Positions 6,674-10,000 of a stretch of DNA of 10,000 nt are shown here, piece after piece. Each line of letters starts with the position of its first letter. Position 1 is the stretch's first letter. The position numbers were made by a program, and so were the translations under genes. Source of the DNA: an uncultured Clostridia bacterium (GTDB lineage Bacteria > Bacillota > Clostridia > Christensenellales > Pumilibacteraceae); assembly GCA_947086925.1 (NCBI GenBank), contig CAMUAL010000045.1, forward strand, positions 1-10,000. The letters are read 5' to 3'. Under the pieces are notes generated by a model. The model saw nothing but the letters and a program-made list of their open reading frames with translations, had not been told where the DNA came from and did no database searches.

Positions 6674-7681
6674 CTATAAAACGGGTATGCCGGCCGCCTT
6701 GCACGCTTTAAGCATTTCGTCGTTCCACACCGAGACCTGAACTTCTCCTATGTGAAGTTTTTCGAGCAAAAGCATGCAAAGTCGCGACTGCCCTATTCCG
6801 CCGCCCACGGTAAGCGGAAGCTCGCCGCATAAAATAGCGCGGTGATACGGATACTTTTCACGCGACGTGGCGTTTGCCGCAATAAGCTGACTTTTTAAGC
6901 TTTTTGCGTCTACCCTTATTCCCATGCTCGATATTTCGATAGGCTCGCCGAGAGTGTCGTGCCAAAACAGAATATCGCCGTTAAGTTGCCAATCGTCGTA
7001 ATCGGGGGCTCTGCCGTCGTGCTTTGTGCCGTTACTCAGCAGTCCTCCGATTCTTTCTATAAACACCGTTTTGTGCTTTTTCGTTATCTCGTATTCGCGC
7101 TCTTTCGCCGACAAACCGGGATACAAGGCAAGCAATTCTTCGCTCGTGATAAAAAACACGTCACGCTTTATCGAACCGTTTAAGCACGGATAAAGGCTTT
7201 TAACGTGTTCTTTTGTATCGGCAATAGCGTTTACAACGGTAACAACCACCGTGTGCAAATACTCCGACGTGCGTTTTTCGGCAGAAATAATCCGCTCCCA
7301 ATCCCACTGATCGACATACACGGAATGCAGATTATCCATGGAGTCGTCGCGGCGTATCGCGTTCATATCGGTATACAGCCCCTCGCCCGTTTTAAAGCCG
7401 TATTCGTGCAAAGCAAGGCGTTTCCACTTGGCAAGCGATTGCACTATTTCCACATCGAAACCCGCCGCGGGAACGTCGAAACTCACGGGTCGCTCAACGC
7501 CGTTAAGGTCATCGTTTATGCCGTTTCCCGCCCTAACCATAACGGGCGCGGAAATGCGCTCCAATTTCATTGACTCCGAAAAATATTTCTGAAAGCCGTC
7601 TTTTACAATCTTGATAGCCTTTTCGGTTTCCCGTCTGTTGAGTTTGGGCACATAGCCTTCGGCGGTTTTGAGTGAATACAT
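6674..7681 (-). CDS. asnA: Aspartate-ammonia ligase (asparagine synthetase A)
   Basis: A 335-residue enzyme, close to the 330 of E. coli AsnA. It makes asparagine from aspartate, ammonia and ATP through an aspartyl-adenylate, and its fold is related to class II tRNA synthetases. Family blocks are present in order: GNGINDDLNGVERPVSF, SLAKWKRLALHEYGF, GEGLYTDMNAIRRDD, LHSVYVDQWDWERII, RAPDYDDWQLNGDILFWHD, LPLTVGGGIGQSRLCMLLL and HIGEVQVSVW. The residue before SLAKWKR is Q where E. coli has H; the effect is unknown. The ATG at 7681 has AAAGGAG 8 nt upstream. The gene has its own promoter (7757-7785) and an attenuator-like leader, and converges with gdhA. Unlike AsnB it needs free ammonia, in keeping with an ammonia-rich habitat. 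Confidence 0.96.
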   Translation of the reverse strand: MYSLKTAEGYVPKLNRRETEKAIKIVKDGFQKYFSESMKLERISAPVMVRAGNGINDDLNGVERPVSFDVPAAGFDVEIVQSLAKWKRLALHEYGFKTGEGLYTDMNAIRRDDSMDNLHSVYVDQWDWERIISAEKRTSEYLHTVVVTVVNAIADTKEHVKSLYPCLNGSIKRDVFFITSEELLALYPGLSAKEREYEITKKHKTVFIERIGGLLSNGTKHDGRAPDYDDWQLNGDILFWHDTLGEPIEISSMGIRVDAKSLKSQLIAANATSREKYPYHRAILCGELPLTVGGGIGQSRLCMLLLEKLHIGEVQVSVWNDEMLKACKAAGIPVL

Positions 7682-7712
7682 AAAGCTTGCTCCTTTAAAT
7701 CGTTATTGTTGC

Positions 7713-7753
7713 AAAAAAGCCCGACGGTTGGAAATCTCGCCATCGAGCTTTTT
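7713..7753 (-). terminator. Terminator-like attenuator in the asnA leader
   Basis: On the minus strand AAAAAGCTCGATGG (7753-7740) pairs with CCGTCGGGCTTTTT (7727-7714), with two G-U pairs and a 12-nt loop, ending in a run of six T (7718-7713). The predicted asnA transcript begins near 7750, so this intrinsic terminator lies inside the asnA leader, about 30 nt before the start codon. It would act as an attenuator for asnA and as a stop for read-through from asnS. No T-box consensus is seen and the leader (about 70 nt) is too short for one. The stem and T-run are seen; control is inferred. Confidence 0.68.
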
Positions 7754-7792
7754 GTTATTCTACTATATTTTTTAAATCATGTCAACCGTCGG
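7721..7792 (-). repeat. Long-range 10-bp inverted repeat spanning the asnA promoter
   Basis: CCGACGGTTG at 7721-7730 and its exact complement CAACCGTCGG at 7783-7792, 52 bp apart. In an asnS read-through transcript the upstream arm could compete for the 3' arm of the attenuator; the two share CCGTCGG. The upstream arm also overlaps the asnA -35 box (TTG of TTGACA), so it cannot be part of the short transcript that starts near 7750. Confidence 0.6.
7757..7785 (-). promoter_or_regulatory. asnA promoter
   Basis: On the minus strand: perfect -35 TTGACA (7785-7780), 17-bp spacer, -10 TAGAAT (7762-7757, 5 of 6). The spacer begins TGATTTAAA and resembles that of the gdhA promoter. On the plus strand both hold TTTAAATCAT (7771-7780 here). 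Transcription would start near 7750, just within the first arm of the attenuator. Confidence 0.8.
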
Positions 7793-7795
7793 CAC

Positions 7796-9178
7796 TTATG
7801 CCAAATTGTTTTTCGTGCGCCAGAAAATCTGAGTATCGCGTATGTTTCCTATGCCCGTTACGTACATGAGCATGCGCTCCAACCCGAGTCCGAAACCGCT
7901 GTGCGGCACCGAGCCGAATTTACGCAAATCGAGATAATTCTCGTAGTCGCTTATCTTCATGCCGCGCTCGTTAATTGCCTTTAAAAGCTTGTTGTAGTCG
8001 TTTTCGCGTTCGGAACAACCTATTATTTCTCCCACGCCCGGAACAAGCAAATCCGTTGCCGCAACCGTTTTGCCGTCGGGATTCAGTTTCATATAAAACG
8101 ACTTGATGTCTTTGGGATAGTTTACCACAAATACGGGTTTTTTGTAAACCTCGTCGGTGAGATAACGCTCGTGCTCGGTCTGCAAATCGCACCCCCACTC
8201 AACGGGATAAGAAAATTCTTTACCGCTCTTTTTGAGAATTTCGACAGCGTCGGTGTAATCCACGCGGGCAAAATCGCTTACGGCTACGTTTTTAAGCTTA
8301 GCCGTAAGTCCCTGCTCGAAACGCTGTTCGAAGAAGTCGAGTTCGGCGGCGCAGTTATCCAAAAGATACTGCGTTATATATTTAATCATGTTTGTGGCGA
8401 TTTCTATTATATCGTCGATTTCGGCAAACGCGACTTCCGGCTCAATCTGCCAAAACTCCGCCGCATGACGGGTTGTGTTTGAATTTTCGGCACGGAACGT
8501 GGGGCCGAACGTGTAAATTTTGCCCATAGCCGTTGCCATAACTTCGCCCTCTAACTGACCCGAAACGGTAAGCCCCGCGGCGCGCCCGAAAAAGTCGTTT
8601 TCGTAATATTCTTCTTCCGTCTTGATTTTATTGTTGTATCCCACGGTTGTAACTTTGAAAATTTCACCCGCGCCCTCGCAGTCGCTACCCGTGATTATAG
8701 GCGTATGAACGTAATAAAATCCGTTTTTGTGAAAAAATTCGTGAATCGCGTACGAAAGCGACGAGCGGATTCGGAACATTGCGTTAAAAGTGTTTGTGCG
8801 AACGCGCAAATGCGGAATCGTGCGCAAATATTCCATTGTATGACGCTTTTTTTGAAGCGGATAGCTTAAATCGCACTCACCCAAAAGCTCGACCTTTTCC
8901 GCCGAAATTTCAACCGCTTCGGCTTTAAGTCCCTCTACGAGTTTGCCGCTGACGCGAAGCGCACTGCCGAGATTAAGACATTTACCGAGCTCGCCCGCTT
9001 TAAACTTTTCCTTATCGAAAACTATCTGAGTATGATTTAACGCCGAGCCGTCGTTAAGTTCGGCAAACGCTACGTTTTTGCTGTCGCGCGACGTGCGCAC
9101 CCAACCGCAAACCGTAACGCTCTTGTTTAAATACTGCTTTTTATGCTCTGTTAAATCTTTGAGTTCTATGCGTTTCAT
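7796..9178 (-). CDS. asnS: Asparaginyl-tRNA synthetase
   Basis: A 460-residue class IIb synthetase that charges tRNA-Asn. Residues 1-100 form the OB-fold anticodon-binding domain (VTVCGWVRTSRDSKNVAFAEL). The catalytic domain follows, with the AsnRS-typical HTPIITGSDCEGAGEIF (158-174), motif 2 at FRAENSNTTRHAAEFWQIEPE (R229) and motif 3 in GFGLGLERML (R435). The SDCEGAGE signature separates it from AspRS. The C-terminus ends IFWRTKNNLA where AsnRS usually has a PFPRT-type ending, and GCSERE stands for the usual GGSQRE. Both look like lineage variation, without a frameshift. The ATG at 9178 has AAGGGA 4 nt upstream. A longer frame to 9259 would begin upstream of the promoter and is rejected. 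AsnS together with AsnA means Asn-tRNA is probably made directly. Confidence 0.95.
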   Translation of the reverse strand: MKRIELKDLTEHKKQYLNKSVTVCGWVRTSRDSKNVAFAELNDGSALNHTQIVFDKEKFKAGELGKCLNLGSALRVSGKLVEGLKAEAVEISAEKVELLGECDLSYPLQKKRHTMEYLRTIPHLRVRTNTFNAMFRIRSSLSYAIHEFFHKNGFYYVHTPIITGSDCEGAGEIFKVTTVGYNNKIKTEEEYYENDFFGRAAGLTVSGQLEGEVMATAMGKIYTFGPTFRAENSNTTRHAAEFWQIEPEVAFAEIDDIIEIATNMIKYITQYLLDNCAAELDFFEQRFEQGLTAKLKNVAVSDFARVDYTDAVEILKKSGKEFSYPVEWGCDLQTEHERYLTDEVYKKPVFVVNYPKDIKSFYMKLNPDGKTVAATDLLVPGVGEIIGCSERENDYNKLLKAINERGMKISDYENYLDLRKFGSVPHSGFGLGLERMLMYVTGIGNIRDTQIFWRTKNNLA

Positions 9179-9217
9179 ATTGTCCCTTTTTTGCGTATTG
9201 CCGCATGTTTGTTTATA

Positions 9218-9247
9218 ATTATACCGCGGAATCGCAGTAATAGTCAA
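9218..9247 (-). promoter_or_regulatory. asnS promoter
   Basis: Minus strand: -35 TTGACT (9247-9242), 18-bp spacer, perfect -10 TATAAT (9223-9218). The -35 box overlaps the TGA stop of the upstream alkyltransferase-family gene. Transcription would begin near 9211, with a leader of about 33 nt that shows no terminator hairpin. Confidence 0.82.
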
Positions 9248-9558
9248 GTTATTTTCCAAAAGAATTCGGGCTTAACACAGCCGCCGTCGTCGAACTTTAT
9301 TCCGTCGCGCATAAGCAGTTCCCTTTGAATGTTTTCGCCGCCGAAAGCAAAAGCGCGGCTCACTCTGCCGCCAGCAGTGACAACGCGGTAGCAAGGAATA
9401 TGCTCGGGGTCGGGATTTACGTGCAACGCCCACCCGACCGCACGCGCCGCTCGCGGATTGCCCGCCATTGCCGCAACCGCTCCGTACGAGGCAACCTTCC
9501 CCTTAGGAATACGTTTTACAACCTCGTAAACTCTGTTAAAAAATCCTATGTTTTTCAC
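9244..9558 (-). CDS. Small MGMT/ATL-family protein (alkylguanine transferase DNA-binding domain)
   Basis: A 104-residue single-domain member of the O6-alkylguanine-DNA alkyltransferase family, lacking the N-terminal Ada/Ogt domain. It shows the helix-turn-helix region (IPKGKVASYGAVAAMAG, 17-33), the base-flipping arginine in NPRAARAVG (R39) and the acceptor segment IPCYRVV with C56. The usual PCHR is PCYR here, and the glutamate of the C-terminal EG pair is D85. The cysteine is kept, unlike true ATL proteins that have W or A there. It either repairs O6-alkylguanine or flags lesions for excision repair. The start is the GTG at 9558 with AAAGGTGA upstream; the longer frame would begin with a TTG that is part of the -35 box. 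The stop overlaps the asnS promoter. Confidence 0.85.
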   Translation of the reverse strand: MKNIGFFNRVYEVVKRIPKGKVASYGAVAAMAGNPRAARAVGWALHVNPDPEHIPCYRVVTAGGRVSRAFAFGGENIQRELLMRDGIKFDDGGCVKPEFFWKIT

Positions 9559-9588
9559 TTGTTCACCTTTGTATGTTTTGCTTGTTTT

Positions 9589-9618
9589 ATTGTAATTCTT
9601 GCATCGGCAAACTGTCAA
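9589..9618 (-). promoter_or_regulatory. Promoter of the alkyltransferase-family gene
   Basis: Minus strand: perfect -35 TTGACA (9618-9613), 18-bp spacer, -10 TACAAT (9594-9589, 5 of 6). Predicted start near 9582 leaves about 24 nt to the GTG at 9558. This placement decides the start codon of that gene. Confidence 0.78.
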
Positions 9619-9647
9619 GTTTTTTCCGTTTGCATGTTTGTATTATA

Positions 9648-9830
9648 ATTTTCTCACCACGCCTTTTGCCCCGTCCCTTAGGGGTAAGAGATAAAATTAA
9701 GGATAAGATTTCTCGACTTCGCTCGAAATGACATTTACCGCAACGACTGTCACCTCGACCGTAGCAAACACTGTCACCTCGACCGTAGCAAACACTGTCA
9801 CCTCGACCGTAGCGGAGAGGTCTTTTTATT
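9648..9830. repeat. REP/BIME-like non-coding element, copy 1
   Basis: The first of two direct copies, offset by 183 bp. It opens with ATTTTCTCAC and a variable stretch, then a block shared almost exactly with copy 2 (TAAGAGAT, AAATTAAGGATAAGATTTC). It holds two related 28-nt hairpin modules in opposite orientation: 9705-9732 (minus orientation) and 9797-9824 (plus orientation). Read in the same direction, both begin GTCA and end TCTT and match at 20 of 28 positions. Between them lie partial copies forming a 24-bp tandem repeat. No transposase is nearby. Palindromic modules in inverted pairs are the layout of REP/BIME elements. Confidence 0.72.
9747..9813 (+). repeat. 24-bp tandem repeat, 2.8 copies
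   Basis: The unit is CTGTCACCTCGACCGTAGC plus AAACA, starting at 9747, 9771 and 9795. Each unit holds the first 17 nt of the 28-nt hairpin module without its closing arm. Only the last copy continues into GGAGAGGTCTT and can fold. The equivalent array in copy 2 has one unit fewer. Confidence 0.85.
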
Positions 9831-9834
9831 ATTT
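9800..9834 (+). terminator. Terminator-like hairpin formed by the repeat module
   Basis: ACCTC (9800-9804) pairs with GAGGT (9817-9821) and CCG (9807-9809) with CGG (9813-9815) around a TAG loop, followed by CTTTTTATTATTTT. This fits an intrinsic terminator for plus-strand transcription, although no plus-strand gene lies just upstream. In copy 2 the same hairpin is followed by CTTAGCAATACGG, without a T-run. Confidence 0.45.
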
Positions 9835-9981
9835 TCTCACCCTTTTATTCCCACCCCCTTAGAGGTAAGAGATTAAATTAAGGATAAGATTTCTCGGCTT
9901 CGCTCGAAATGACATTTACCGCAACGACTGTCACCTCGACCGTAGCAAACACCGTCACCTCGACCGTAGCGGAGAGGTCTT
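9831..9981. repeat. REP/BIME-like non-coding element, copy 2
   Basis: The second copy begins directly where copy 1 ends. It has the same order of parts: ATTTTCTCAC, a variable stretch, the shared block, the minus-oriented hairpin, and a shorter 24-bp array (units at 9928 and 9952, the second with a T-to-C change) ending in GGAGAGGTCTT at 9981. In the roughly 75-bp block from TAAGAGAT to the first CTGTCACC it differs from copy 1 at two positions that I can see. The last 19 bases of the window after it show nothing recognisable. Confidence 0.72.
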
Positions 9982-10000
9982 AGCAATACGGATTAATTAG

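Noticed and set aside
7682..7795. Asn-specific T-box riboswitch before asnA
   Set aside because: The leader is about 70 nt, far shorter than a T-box, and no conserved T-box antiterminator sequence is visible on the minus strand.
9179..9259. 27-residue N-terminal extension of AsnS
   Set aside because: It would start upstream of the asnS promoter and inside the previous gene, and AsnRS proteins begin at the OB-fold as the ATG at 9178 does.
9559..9618. Longer N-terminus for the alkyltransferase-family gene starting at a TTG
   Set aside because: That TTG is the first part of the TTGACA -35 box, so it cannot be in the transcript; the GTG at 9558 has a good ribosome site.
9747..9970. CRISPR array
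   Set aside because: The 24-bp units are directly abutting with no unique spacers, in two short arrays, with no cas genes.
9648..9981. Insertion sequence or MITE with target duplications
   Set aside because: No transposase and no clear terminal inverted repeats flanked by target duplications; the paired hairpin modules fit a REP/BIME-like element better.

Overview
The window looks like chromosomal DNA from an anaerobic Firmicute, most likely an uncultured clostridial gut-type lineage. The support is indirect. Shine-Dalgarno sites are AAGGAG-like, promoters are strong sigma-A type (TTGACA/TATAAT), genes are tightly packed, and the window carries a hexameric NADP-type glutamate dehydrogenase, an ammonia-dependent asparagine synthetase AsnA and B12-dependent radical SAM enzymes. 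No rRNA, tRNA, integrase, transposase or CRISPR array is visible. The lineage is inference.

Layout. (1) Positions 4919 to 118, minus strand: one promoter followed by a four-gene operon with 13 bp, minus 4 bp (ATGA overlap) and 20 bp between genes. It encodes a two-lobed GNAT-like protein, a FemAB/GNAT-like acyltransferase and two B12-binding-type radical SAM proteins. Its product is unknown and it is the most likely undescribed pathway here. (2) Positions 4920-5278: intergenic, with an imperfect hairpin, a perfect 7-bp-arm palindrome, the gdhA promoter and a structured gdhA leader. (3) gdhA (plus strand) and asnA (minus strand) converge on a shared bidirectional terminator. (4) asnA and asnS are both on the minus strand, separated by a 114-bp spacer that holds the asnA promoter and a terminator-like attenuator in its leader. 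(5) A short alkylguanine-transferase-family gene lies upstream of asnS; its stop codon overlaps the asnS -35 box. (6) Positions 9648-9981: two copies of a REP/BIME-like non-coding element with internal 24-bp tandem repeats.

How the genes may work together. gdhA, asnA and asnS form a small ammonia-assimilation and asparagine-use neighbourhood. Glutamate dehydrogenase fixes ammonia into glutamate, AsnA fixes ammonia into asparagine, and AsnS charges tRNA-Asn. The gdhA and asnA promoters match at 25 of 31 positions from the -35 box onward, including the spacer, and share a TTTAAATCAT core. The other three promoters in the window do not share it, which suggests a common regulator. Both genes also have a short leader with a strong hairpin and no T-box.

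Several start codons were moved from the longest open frame using promoter and ribosome-site evidence: the second radical SAM gene (ATG at 2804), the first GNAT gene (ATG at 4853), asnS (ATG at 9178) and the alkyltransferase-family gene (GTG at 9558).
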